DNA of 64,000 bases. Origin: Cyclobacteriaceae bacterium (GTDB lineage: Bacteria; Bacteroidota; Bacteroidia; Cytophagales; Cyclobacteriaceae). Location of the stretch: the NCBI GenBank assembly GCA_016786585.1, contig JAEUUI010000007.1, positions 124,001 to 188,000 of the forward strand. Reading direction: 5' to 3'. A model generated the notes under the pieces. That model was not told the origin of the DNA. It worked only from the letters and a program-made list of their open reading frames with translations, and did not search any database. Below are positions 52,577 through 60,883 of this stretch, piece after piece. The number at the start of each line of letters is the position of its first letter. Position 1 is the stretch's first letter. The translations under genes and the position numbers were made by a program.

Positions 52577-54182
52577 ACAATTTCTTAATGAGGTAGCCGT
52601 GCTAAAGCCGGCTACCTCTACTACAACTGAACAGGAGGAGAAGCTACATGAAGCAGAGCAGGTCCAACCATCATTAAGTAGAAAGTTGGATAAAAAACTG
52701 TTTGCCGATGTGAAAAGGTATGTCGAGGTATTGAAGCGAGACAAAATCGACATCACAGCCCGATATAGTCAATGGATTAAAGTTGCCTTCGCACTCGCCA
52801 ATTCATTTGGGGAAGAAGGTAGAGATTTTTTTCACGGGATTAGTTCTGCTAGCTATCCAAAATATGAGCGAACTGAGACGGACGTACTTTACAATAACTG
52901 TCTATCCAATTTACGTGGGCCGGGAAAACCAAAAAACTCCGCCAGATCGGTAATTAGGTTTGCTACTGAAGCTGGTGTGAAGATTCGAAGGACTAAAAAA
53001 AATGACGAAAATGATAATGACCATCTTCTGGCTTTCAATGTGATTCAGGATAAGTACACTGCGGTGTTTGATTCGCTTAATCAAGATGTGTTGGTCAATG
53101 GCCAGCCATTAAACGATGAAGTTATTAACACCATCCATGTAGACCTACTTGTCAATTACGAACTGGCTGTCAGCAAAGAATTTGTGCAGTCAGTGCTTGA
53201 AAGCTCATTCACAGAACGGGTAAATCATTTTGATGATTTTGTTGTCGCGAATCAACACAAAATGAAGTTGAACGGAGCCATCGAAAAACTTTCGGCATGT
53301 ATTAAGACGCGAACTGGATTGAAGGTTGGGTTCAATTATAAACTGCAAATGATTACCCTCTTTATGGTCAAGATGATTGCACAGTTGTATGAGGAATCAC
53401 CCAACGACTTGTGTCTAATTTTACTTGGCGATCCTTACATCGGGAAGACGATGTTCTTCAAGAATCTTCTTCCGGAAGAACTACGGCACCTGTTTTCTGT
53501 GCAAAGCTTTAAGGCCGACAAAGATGGGAAACGAGATGCGTCTAAGTACTTACTTATTCTTGATGACGAGTTTCGTGGACTTAAAGTTGCAACCAGCGAA
53601 GCCCTGAAATCTCAACTGAGTCTGACGACAATTAACTTAAGAGTTCCATATGGAAGGAAACCTCATTCATTTAAACGAATCGCTTCATATTGTGCTGTAA
53701 GTAATGAGAGGTTTATCCTGAAAGACCCAACCGGTAACAGAAGGCTCATCTGCTTCTGGGTTGATTCAATCGACTGGGAATTGTACAACTCAATCGATAA
53801 GACGGAACTCATCATGGAGGCGTATGCTCATTATACTGCGGGCTTCAATCACAATCTAACTCAAGAAATGCTAAGTGCCATTCAGGCTGTCAGCAGGGAG
53901 TTTGAGATTAGTTCCTACGATGAAGAGATTCTCATCAGCTATTATGCACCCGCCAAGCCTGATGAAATGGGAGCGATTTGGAGGCCAGTGTCGGAGATCA
54001 TCAGAGATGCCAAAAAGACTCTCGGTGTTACTCTAACCGATTACAAAGTTGGAAAGGCGCTTAGGAAATATAATTACCTGCACAAGTTCATGAACAAGAA
54101 TGGTTCAAAGCTGCTTCACTGGTGTCTTCGAGAAACCAAACCCGATGAAGGTGACTCTCACAGTCAAGGAGAGTTCTTCTAA
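52563..54182 (+). CDS. PriCT-2 / VapE-like P-loop replication helicase
   Basis: From MMAIKQFLNEVAVL at 52563 the product has 539 residues. Residues about 45-130 are a PriCT-2 domain (QWIKVAFALANSFGEEGRDF). The C-terminal half is a VirE/VapE-type ATPase with Walker A LLGDPYIGKT (about 289-296), Walker B LLILDDEF (about 330-337) and the sensor region RIASYCAVSNERF with TGNRRLICFW. Such proteins initiate or unwind replication origins of phage satellites and integrative elements. It has the expected neighbours, a Prim-Pol primase and an integrase. Confidence 0.8.
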   Translation: MMAIKQFLNEVAVLKPATSTTTEQEEKLHEAEQVQPSLSRKLDKKLFADVKRYVEVLKRDKIDITARYSQWIKVAFALANSFGEEGRDFFHGISSASYPKYERTETDVLYNNCLSNLRGPGKPKNSARSVIRFATEAGVKIRRTKKNDENDNDHLLAFNVIQDKYTAVFDSLNQDVLVNGQPLNDEVINTIHVDLLVNYELAVSKEFVQSVLESSFTERVNHFDDFVVANQHKMKLNGAIEKLSACIKTRTGLKVGFNYKLQMITLFMVKMIAQLYEESPNDLCLILLGDPYIGKTMFFKNLLPEELRHLFSVQSFKADKDGKRDASKYLLILDDEFRGLKVATSEALKSQLSLTTINLRVPYGRKPHSFKRIASYCAVSNERFILKDPTGNRRLICFWVDSIDWELYNSIDKTELIMEAYAHYTAGFNHNLTQEMLSAIQAVSREFEISSYDEEILISYYAPAKPDEMGAIWRPVSEIIRDAKKTLGVTLTDYKVGKALRKYNYLHKFMNKNGSKLLHWCLRETKPDEGDSHSQGEFF

Positions 54183-54226
54183 GGTTGACGAGTTGACAAC
54201 TTTTTTATAAAAAAAAAGATTTTAAG

Positions 54227-55153
54227 ATGAACAACATATTACGATATGTACTTCTCGATAAACGAAGCGTACGAGGATCGATCAGTAAAGAAAGTTTAGT
54301 GTATTCGCCTGCGCAAATTGGGCTGGTCTACGAATACACTAAGGCATCGGAGACAAAACGCTTACTTCAGATGCATTGCTCTGAGATTCAGAATAGTGAA
54401 CGTAAAATCATACTTCTTGAGGATGTAATGAAGCAATTGGAAGCCGTAATGAAATTGACCGATGAGATGTGCAAGACGTTTAGGCCATTACGCTACCTCG
54501 ACTCTGTTGCAGAAACTCTAGAGTCGTTTGTCAAGGATAAAACCAATAGGCTACTTTATCTGAGAATGTTGCGAAGGAGACTTAACCCATGCTTTAAGCA
54601 ACTGCACACATATGAGTTCTACGAAGAGCATTACCGTACGCTAGCTGATGGCATTGAATTGTTGTTCAGAAGTGCATATCATCTCAAGAAGCGTTTGTCG
54701 CCCCACTTTCAGTTTCACAGTGATATTCTCGCTGATAAAGAGGAATTTGATTCTAACCTCATTACCGACTATTTCAGAATTCTTGAGCGAATAGCACAAA
54801 ACGATTCGTCTAAAAGGCATTTGTCACATGAACAGGCTGCTCAGATTGTCACGTCTTATCTTTCATGCCGAGAGGTCATGGCGATGGGAGTTGAAGCCAA
54901 ATTTCTCAACTTGGACATCCTTTCACAGAAGAATATAATTGAAAGATTAGCTGACGAGGCATATGTAATCGGAAGGATTCAGGACGAACTTGTTACGATA
55001 TTTGAAAATGTGGATGTGCCGGAGTACGTAACAGTTGTGACAGGCCCTCACTACGGTCCTGCATTTTATCGAGATGTAGTGACCGTCAAGATTGAGACTG
55101 AAGATAGTCTGAAGGTTTTTGTTGATGAGTGGATAAAATCCGGAACAGATTGA
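54227..55153 (+). CDS. Protein of unknown function, end of the replication operon
   Basis: The 308-residue protein is mostly alpha-helical, with charged segments such as HCSEIQNSERKIILLEDVMK and LDILSQKNIIERLADEAYVI. I see no membrane helix and no catalytic motif. It begins 44 bp after the helicase gene, following a T-rich stretch, and has the same orientation. Its function may be linked to replication or packaging of the element. Confidence 0.5.
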   Translation: MNNILRYVLLDKRSVRGSISKESLVYSPAQIGLVYEYTKASETKRLLQMHCSEIQNSERKIILLEDVMKQLEAVMKLTDEMCKTFRPLRYLDSVAETLESFVKDKTNRLLYLRMLRRRLNPCFKQLHTYEFYEEHYRTLADGIELLFRSAYHLKKRLSPHFQFHSDILADKEEFDSNLITDYFRILERIAQNDSSKRHLSHEQAAQIVTSYLSCREVMAMGVEAKFLNLDILSQKNIIERLADEAYVIGRIQDELVTIFENVDVPEYVTVVTGPHYGPAFYRDVVTVKIETEDSLKVFVDEWIKSGTD

Positions 55154-55244
55154 TTAGAATGAAATTGTGTCTGACTAATTGCATACTATTTCATGCTAAT
55201 CAAAAATGCAAATTCAATAATGTTTACACTGTAGCTGTTCATGC

Positions 55245-55268
55245 TACTACTGACGTACGTCAGTAGTA
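55245..55268. repeat. Perfect 24-bp palindrome between convergent genes
   Basis: TACTACTGACGT followed by ACGTCAGTAGTA is an exact palindrome. It lies between the convergent genes ending at 55153 and 55273. It has no T run, so it may be an operator or a recombination/processing site. The half ACGTCAGTAG also occurs at 36201-36210, in front of the HTH gene at 36260. Confidence 0.55.
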
Positions 55269-55272
55269 TGTA

Positions 55273-55575
55273 TCAGCCAATTCTGCTTATACCTTTCAAT
55301 TTAATTTCTACATTGAGGCCATCTATAGTGCTTTTCTTGAAGTAATACCGATGGCCTCGCTTTATGTAGGGGATTTTCCCAAGCTTAACCCATCTCATCA
55401 GGGAAGATTTGCTAATCAGGAGAGTCGCGGCAGCTTCTTTACCGCACATTATTACTTCCCTCTGGGTCGATTCTTGGGCTACGCGCTTAGCGTTATCTTC
55501 AATGATCTTAAGAAAAGGCTGGAGTGGAATTTTAATAAGAATCTCCACTTCGGTTTCGCTTATGTTGATGCTCAT
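55273..55575 (-). CDS. Excisionase-like HTH protein
   Basis: From MSINISETEVEILIKIPLQP the product has 100 residues. A longer frame from 55692 adds 39 residues without homology and starts near the end of the next gene. CGKEAAATLLISKSSLMRWVKLGKIPYIKRGHRYYFKKSTIDGL is a MerR/excisionase-type HTH. It is the third such protein in the right-hand element, here facing the replication operon, and may regulate it from the opposite side. Confidence 0.68.
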   Translation of the reverse strand: MSINISETEVEILIKIPLQPFLKIIEDNAKRVAQESTQREVIMCGKEAAATLLISKSSLMRWVKLGKIPYIKRGHRYYFKKSTIDGLNVEIKLKGISRIG

Positions 55576-55681
55576 GGTGTGGTACTTTTTTCTGAAATGG
55601 GGCCACGGATTTAAGACCGCGACCCCAAAACTCGGTGATGGGCTCACTCCGATAGTTTTTGTAGAAAGGAAAATTGGAAAA

Positions 55682-57213
55682 TTATCTTTCAATTACCTGT
55701 CTGCTGTTTCCACTTTCATCATAATAAATCCAAGTACCAACCTTCGCTCCGTCAACGGTTTTTCCCTTTGCTTTCACTTTTCCATTCGGGTAGTATTCCA
55801 TCCATTCAGCTCCGGGGCCAAAGGTTGTGTTTGCTGCCTTGGCCTCTTTGTCCAGCTTGCCATCCTCGGTGTATATTTTTTGCCAGCGAACGTTGCCGGA
55901 ATTGTCTACGTCCATCTCTTGTGAGACTTTTCCGCTCTTAAAATAATAAGTACATTTTCCTGCAGGTACATCTGGAGAAACCTCAGCGAGCATACCTTCA
56001 AATTGTTTCTCGCCAGTTATAAAGTAATCGATTGTGGGCCATGGGCCGTTGCTGGGACTATAGGTAATCTTGCGGTAGTAAGTCGCGTCTTTTTTGGAAG
56101 CGACTAAATTCCATTCGTCATCGAGATAACTGATCCATTCGCCAGCTGTTGAACCATTTTTGTTTTCGCCTGAACTAATTACCTCTCCTGAATTATCGAA
56201 CTGCTTAAATGTCCCATCGAGTTTGCCGTTCAGGAATTGGGCATCTATTGCAATCTGTCCATTGGGATGGTATTGGATCACGCGACCATGTCGAAGATAG
56301 TTGTTGTTCCGTGGATCGAACAACTCCTCTTCCTCGAAAGCTTTAATTCCACTGATCGAATCATAGGTTGTAGACTTTGCTTGATTTCCTGAGATCACTT
56401 TTCTCGTAAACTTCAGGATGCCTTTTTGTGAATACTCTTTCTCCTCAATCAGTTTGAAGGTAGTGCGGTCATACTCTATCGTTTTTCTTTTGGTGCCCTC
56501 AGCAAATGATAATGACACCAATCCTGTCATCTTATCATCAACATAAGTAGCTTCCAATTCGGGCTTGCCATTTTTAAAATATTCAATGTGCTTACCATTC
56601 TTTTTGTCTGCTTTGTAATTAGAAGAGACCTCGATCGCTCCGTCAGGGTACCAACTAGTATACTTTCCTTCATACTTGCCATCCTTTAATGTGTACTGAA
56701 GCTTCTTTGCTCCGTTCTCGTAAAGTTCATAGCAAGGCCCATTGAACTGTATCAATTTTATCTGCTTGCCACCCTCAGTCCATTCTTCATCTTTAATTTT
56801 AGTGCCCATTGCCCAAGTGGCCTGTTTTATTAACACCGATTCACCATTCTCAACGGAAAACATTTGATCCAATCCATCCTCTTTGTCATTGACATAGTTG
56901 GTCTTTGTCCACACTTTGCCAAGTGCAGCCTTACCATAGATGCCCGTCATTTCGGTTGAAAAGTAATTTGTGAATAGTCCGTTCTTTTTGCCATTACTGA
57001 AATTACCTTTCGTCATGATAGCTCCATAAGCATCGAACTTCTCATATGCTCCATGCATTAGGTATGGAGCCGCAGAAAGCGTGGTGTACGATTCGTGTAC
57101 TTTCGTTTTATACACGTCATAATACGTTACTACCTTTTACGATTTTGTGATTCGGCAGCGAAACTGACGATCAGCAACAAAACTATTAATGTGTTCTTGA
57201 AATAGATTCTCAT
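55682..57213 (-). pseudogene. YwqK/MORN-repeat secreted protein with a frameshift after the signal peptide
   Basis: The main frame (57115 down to 55682) encodes 477 residues of MORN-like repeats (GKPELEATYVDDKMTGLVSL, YPNGKVKAKGKTVDGAKVGT) of the YwqK type. Upstream, ATG at 57213 gives a signal peptide MRIYFKNTLIVLLLIVSFAA followed by ESQNRKR and TAG in a different frame. Joining the frames at the AAAA run near 57138 (one base lost) restores QNRKKVVTYYDVYKTK, which looks native. Either the gene is broken or this is a sequencing error in a homopolymer. Confidence 0.65.
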
Positions 57214-57240
57214 CCCTTAGAGTTTTTGAAAGTTTGACGA

Positions 57241-57444
57241 TTAGTATCCTGCTGCCATGCCCACGAGACCAATGATGAAGAGCATCACTGTTCCCCACAG
57301 AATTAGATAAATCCATCCCTTGAAGGTTGTCTCGGCTGGCTTGAAGCCGAAGAGCGAACTCAACGTTTCTCTTGAATGTTTACGGCCAATCCTGTCGGCT
57401 CCGATGATCCAGATTATGAATAGAATGATAATGATTACTTGCAT
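57241..57444 (-). CDS. Small two-helix membrane protein (67 aa)
   Basis: Residues 2-15 (QVIIIILFIIWIIG) and about 44-65 (IYLILWGTVMLFIIGLVGMAAG) are membrane helices, and a basic loop GRKHSRETLSSLFGFKPAE connects them. No family is recognised. It lies between the YwqK-type gene and the 57482 gene on the same strand. A copy of the repeat GGGGACGGGTGCCA follows its upstream side at 57468-57481. Confidence 0.5.
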   Translation of the reverse strand: MQVIIIILFIIWIIGADRIGRKHSRETLSSLFGFKPAETTFKGWIYLILWGTVMLFIIGLVGMAAGY

Positions 57445-57467
57445 ACTTTATTGGTTTGAAATCTATT

Positions 57468-57481
57468 GGGGACGGGTGCCA
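57468..57481 (+). repeat. GGGGACGGGTGCCA repeat, solitary copy
   Basis: Exact 14-base match to the ends of the 140-bp element at 58280-58419. It lies directly at the stop of the 57482 gene, while the direct copy at 58280 lies 13 bp upstream of that gene's start. The gene is thus bracketed by two direct copies. Confidence 0.6.
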
Positions 57482-58267
57482 TCATAAAGCAGAAAAACCA
57501 CCGTGTTCCGGTGGTTTTTCATGGATTATAAATTTATCCCGATGTTTTAAGTCATTGTAATGTTTGAAGTACTCCAGTATAAGTTTCCGTTTGTCGATGT
57601 AGCTGGCCTCATCGTTAAAGACGAATACCATTCCCGCTTGTATTCTTGCATAGCCTGTAAATAATACCCATGGGCCAAGGCATGTCTTTAAATCAACAAG
57701 TCTGTGCTCAATTGTATAATTGGAATTGCCAAGGTGTTGAAAGAATCCGATAAAATCTCCGGGACGAAGCGCATTTTTAACCTTGATTAATTCTTGCCTC
57801 CGAACATACATACTTCTTTTAGATCGAAATCTCCTTGTAATACCGACATCTGAACCCACGTCTGGATCAACAAAGACGAGCGTATTGTTTACCAAGCTTC
57901 TGTAATGCTGCACCGCCTGCTCAAAATATTCTTTACGATTAGCCTCACCAAAGAAGATCGGATCACTTCCGTCATTACAAATATCTGGGTTTAGTATCGA
58001 CAAATGTATGCCCTGATTCACGAAGTATGATTTAATAATGTTGATATCGGAATACTCTTTAGCGAACTCCGTTTGCATAAGTTGGAATAACGCTTTGTTA
58101 CGTATTCCCAACTCGTAGGTGATATACTTCATATTCCGTTCTTTCGGCAATGGCTCAGTAATCATCGGCACATAAAAGAGCGAAAGCTTCTCGGAATTCG
58201 TAAGAATAAATGTCAGCAGGTCGTACTTCCATAAGTCTAAAGAATTTCCACAGAACTTTGAATTCAT
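57482..58267 (-). CDS. Protein of unknown function bracketed by repeats
   Basis: The 261-residue soluble protein starts MNSKFCGNSLDLWKYDLLTF. It contains LVNNTLVFVDPDVGSDVGITRR in the middle, which is a possible metal- or nucleotide-binding loop after a hydrophobic strand, and a C-terminal domain with YTIEHRLVDLKTCLGPWVLFTGY. The arrangement recalls methyltransferase-like or nuclease folds, but no motif is decisive. It is flanked by direct copies of GGGGACGGGTGCCA, suggesting that it was moved as a unit. Confidence 0.5.
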   Translation of the reverse strand: MNSKFCGNSLDLWKYDLLTFILTNSEKLSLFYVPMITEPLPKERNMKYITYELGIRNKALFQLMQTEFAKEYSDINIIKSYFVNQGIHLSILNPDICNDGSDPIFFGEANRKEYFEQAVQHYRSLVNNTLVFVDPDVGSDVGITRRFRSKRSMYVRRQELIKVKNALRPGDFIGFFQHLGNSNYTIEHRLVDLKTCLGPWVLFTGYARIQAGMVFVFNDEASYIDKRKLILEYFKHYNDLKHRDKFIIHEKPPEHGGFSAL

Positions 58268-58279
58268 TTTAAAAAAAGG

Positions 58280-58419
58280 GGGACGGGTGCCACTGGCTAT
58301 AAACTATAAAAGCTCCCCCCGCATAGAGCGGAGAAAGCTTTGACACAAAAAAAGTCATTCATCAAATGACTTGGAAGTATCCGGAACAGTTAGCAAAAAG
58401 ATTTGTGGCACCCGTCCCC
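58280..58419. mobile_element. Candidate 140-bp MITE-like element with 15-bp inverted ends
   Basis: The ends GGGGACGGGTGCCAC (58280-58294) and GTGGCACCCGTCCCC (58405-58419) are exact inverted repeats. Inside are a stem around CTCCCCCCGC/GCGG and an A-rich stretch; no open frame. A third copy of the end sequence is at 57468-57481. No transposase is nearby, so mobilisation would be in trans. No target-site duplication is obvious. Confidence 0.5.
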
Positions 58420-58520
58420 TCCAGTACAAAGAAAATTATCCGATAAATTTCACACAAGTATTTCCTCGGACATTCAAGGAGAGGGAGGGTATAATTATAC
58501 CATCGAAAATAATTTCAGAA

Positions 58521-59174
58521 CTATCCGTTTGGATACTTTAGACTTTCTTGATCATCGTCAGTGAGGTAATTCTTGCCAAGCTTTTGTATTGCACGAATAA
58601 TGCTTTGGTCGGTGATTTTTTGCTGATCATCAAAAAGCCCATCATCAGCAATGAACGTGTTAGCCTTCCTTAGTTCTACCCAAATGACTTGGTTCCTACT
58701 GTTAGTTACAGATATTCGTTTGCCATAAACAGGCCCTAAACATACTCCGCCATTTACCCTAGTGTAGAAAGTATCATCCAATTCCGCTTGGTTTATTGCA
58801 GGTGTTTTCATCAACATTTCCTTGAGGGCTTCGGACGGTGTTAAGCCAGGATGATACCTTTCTGCCAATCTAACTCCAACATGTTTTGTAAAGCCAAAAA
58901 GTGTTATGCTTGTCGGATGCAACACAAGACTGTACCAAATAAATCGGTCTCCAGTTTGTAGTCGCTTAACATGAAGACTATGTTGACCGCCCATTTCTGG
59001 TCTGTAAACAATAAACCAATTATTGCCTCTTTTGGACGTATAGTTGGCTGAATGTCTCGTCTTAATTTTGCCTTTTTTAATCACCGCTCGTTTCGCATAC
59101 TCACGCATTTCATTAAAGTAGTCTGTGACAACTTCTACAGCGAACTCTTTATCGGTCATTCTTTCGACAATCAT
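58521..59174 (-). CDS. Protein of unknown function (217 aa)
   Basis: The protein is soluble and basic in its N-terminal half (RAVIKKGKIKTRHSANYTSKR). It has TLFGFTKHVGVRLAERYHPG, which could be a helix-loop motif of a nuclease or DNA-binding protein, and a C-terminal acidic tail. I do not recognise a family. The start may be 59174 or the Met five codons later at 59159. It is the last of three unknown genes on the same strand. Confidence 0.5.
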   Translation of the reverse strand: MIVERMTDKEFAVEVVTDYFNEMREYAKRAVIKKGKIKTRHSANYTSKRGNNWFIVYRPEMGGQHSLHVKRLQTGDRFIWYSLVLHPTSITLFGFTKHVGVRLAERYHPGLTPSEALKEMLMKTPAINQAELDDTFYTRVNGGVCLGPVYGKRISVTNSRNQVIWVELRKANTFIADDGLFDDQQKITDQSIIRAIQKLGKNYLTDDDQESLKYPNG

Positions 59175-59234
59175 ACTTCCAGAATGATATTTTCGTTTTA
59201 CGAAATCAATTTAATGTTTTTCTGGTCACGCTGG

Positions 59235-59939
59235 TCAAACAACTGCTTCAAAGACCGAGAGCTTTTCGCCTTTGCGTGGGTTCACATCGCAATTTCTCAT
59301 GTGGCTATTTAAGTGAAATATTGTGGGGAATATAGTCTTGCAGAACTTGCATGTTACTTTATCCATTTCCTTCTTTTTAAAAGTTTCGAGTTCCGCTATA
59401 TAGTCAACGAGTCGGTCGATATCCGCTTTGGCTTTGGTCAATTCAGCGTTGGTGGATATCAACTGTTGATTGGATTCGCTGCTTTGGTGTTTGATGAGTT
59501 CTAATTCACCGAGCAGATTGGTTGTGAATTGCATGTCATTGAATTTCTTAACGAAGAGCTCTGAATAAACGAAGTTGACTCCGGAAACAAGCAGTCCCAT
59601 AAACCAACGAATTGCTAAGTCTAACTGAGACTGTGAGAAATCAAAAGCGTTGATGAAAAACAAAACGATAAAACCGGAACAAATCGCAAAGAAGAGTGGT
59701 AGTTTCCTACTTCCGAAGTATTTCACATTGCAAGTGATGACCAAGACCGTTGTCTCAACACCAAAGCTTAATACCCACGATGCAATCTCAGCCTGCCACG
59801 GTAGCATGCACCTGATGAACACCTGATAGTAGAGCCCATGACCTACAAAGATCATGGCAATGATGGTCATAAGCAGGACGAAGATCACAGTACCCAAGCT
59901 GGCAATGACATCTGCGGTTTGTGTTACAAATTTGTTCAT
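59235..59939 (-). CDS. Multi-helix membrane protein with coiled coil and C-terminal zinc finger
   Basis: The 234-residue protein has four hydrophobic helices (about 15-34, 50-70, 80-98, 108-127), then a charged coiled coil (residues 140-192), and then CKFCKTIFPTIFHLNSHMRN-C, a C-x2-C-x12-H-x3-C zinc finger (C197, C200, H213, C217) like a eukaryotic C2HC finger. The finger would be on the cytoplasmic side. The combination is unusual in bacteria. Its stop and start are 2 bp from the next gene upstream (59942), so the two are co-transcribed. Confidence 0.7.
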   Translation of the reverse strand: MNKFVTQTADVIASLGTVIFVLLMTIIAMIFVGHGLYYQVFIRCMLPWQAEIASWVLSFGVETTVLVITCNVKYFGSRKLPLFFAICSGFIVLFFINAFDFSQSQLDLAIRWFMGLLVSGVNFVYSELFVKKFNDMQFTTNLLGELELIKHQSSESNQQLISTNAELTKAKADIDRLVDYIAELETFKKKEMDKVTCKFCKTIFPTIFHLNSHMRNCDVNPRKGEKLSVFEAVV

Positions 59940-59941
59940 AG

Positions 59942-60649
59942 CTATTTTATTAGTTGGTTAATCACTTGAATGATTTCGCTGTCGATTTTAGTGGGTAGGA
60001 TATTATCCTCATCGACTGGATCATAGTGGTACATCCTAAATCTCTCCTTGGTCAGTTCAACTCTGAGACATTCATACAGCAACCCCTGATTTGATACTAT
60101 TGGGGTGTTGATATGGTTGATGTTGATATCCGGATTTTGAGTATTCCAATAGTCAAGAACTGCTAATAGGTGGATGGGTGACATCCTGCGGTACTTGAAG
60201 TATAGTATCACCTTTCTATTCTCATAGCTCAAGTAACTGTCATATCCACCCTTAATGGATACCAAGTACCTGCGCAATACGGTATCCATTTGTCGGAACT
60301 GCCCCTTATCTGCTATGGACTTGGAGTATCTGTTGGTAAGAATTAACCGCATATACAGCAGTTCCAGATCATCATGACTGACGTTGTATAAAGACTCGGC
60401 TAGCATGACTTTGAACCTATCCACCGTTATGGTGAATACCTCCTGATTATTATCCCTATTGATATAGGTGATCTTATCATCATCCCGGAAACAGTGGAGA
60501 TTGAGTATTATTTCATGGGGAGTGGTATAAGTAATTACATTATTACTCCTACGAGTATCCCGGTATATCATCCGATATAGAAATGGAAGTGGGCTAACAA
60601 AAAGAGGGTGACGGAACTCGTCACCCTCAGGGATAATTTCAGAACGCAT
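59942..60649 (-). CDS. Protein of unknown function (235 aa), partner of the membrane zinc-finger gene
   Basis: The product is a soluble protein with segments such as TPHEIILNLHCFRDDDKITY and YDSYLSYENRKVILYFKYRR. It lacks a signal peptide and membrane helix. I recognise no family. Its stop is 2 bp before the start of the gene encoding the membrane protein with a zinc finger, so they form a likely two-gene unit, possibly with 58521-59174. Confidence 0.5.
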   Translation of the reverse strand: MRSEIIPEGDEFRHPLFVSPLPFLYRMIYRDTRRSNNVITYTTPHEIILNLHCFRDDDKITYINRDNNQEVFTITVDRFKVMLAESLYNVSHDDLELLYMRLILTNRYSKSIADKGQFRQMDTVLRRYLVSIKGGYDSYLSYENRKVILYFKYRRMSPIHLLAVLDYWNTQNPDININHINTPIVSNQGLLYECLRVELTKERFRMYHYDPVDEDNILPTKIDSEIIQVINQLIK

Positions 60650-60883
60650 CAGAATACTTAAGCTTGTACTATCATAGTTTTTTCTTTCAATCAGAAATAT
60701 ATCTCCGGCTTACAGGAAGGTACTTTGGAGACACTCCAAAATCCTCGATGGTATTTTCAGGCCCATCTTCTGTTCAGGTGAAACGGAAGTCAAAAGAAAT
60801 AAATCATCTATAAAATGAATCCTTCCGGAAGTAAATTTCATGCTGCAAGAAAATTATCCGAGAGTTGTTGCACAAGTATGGTA

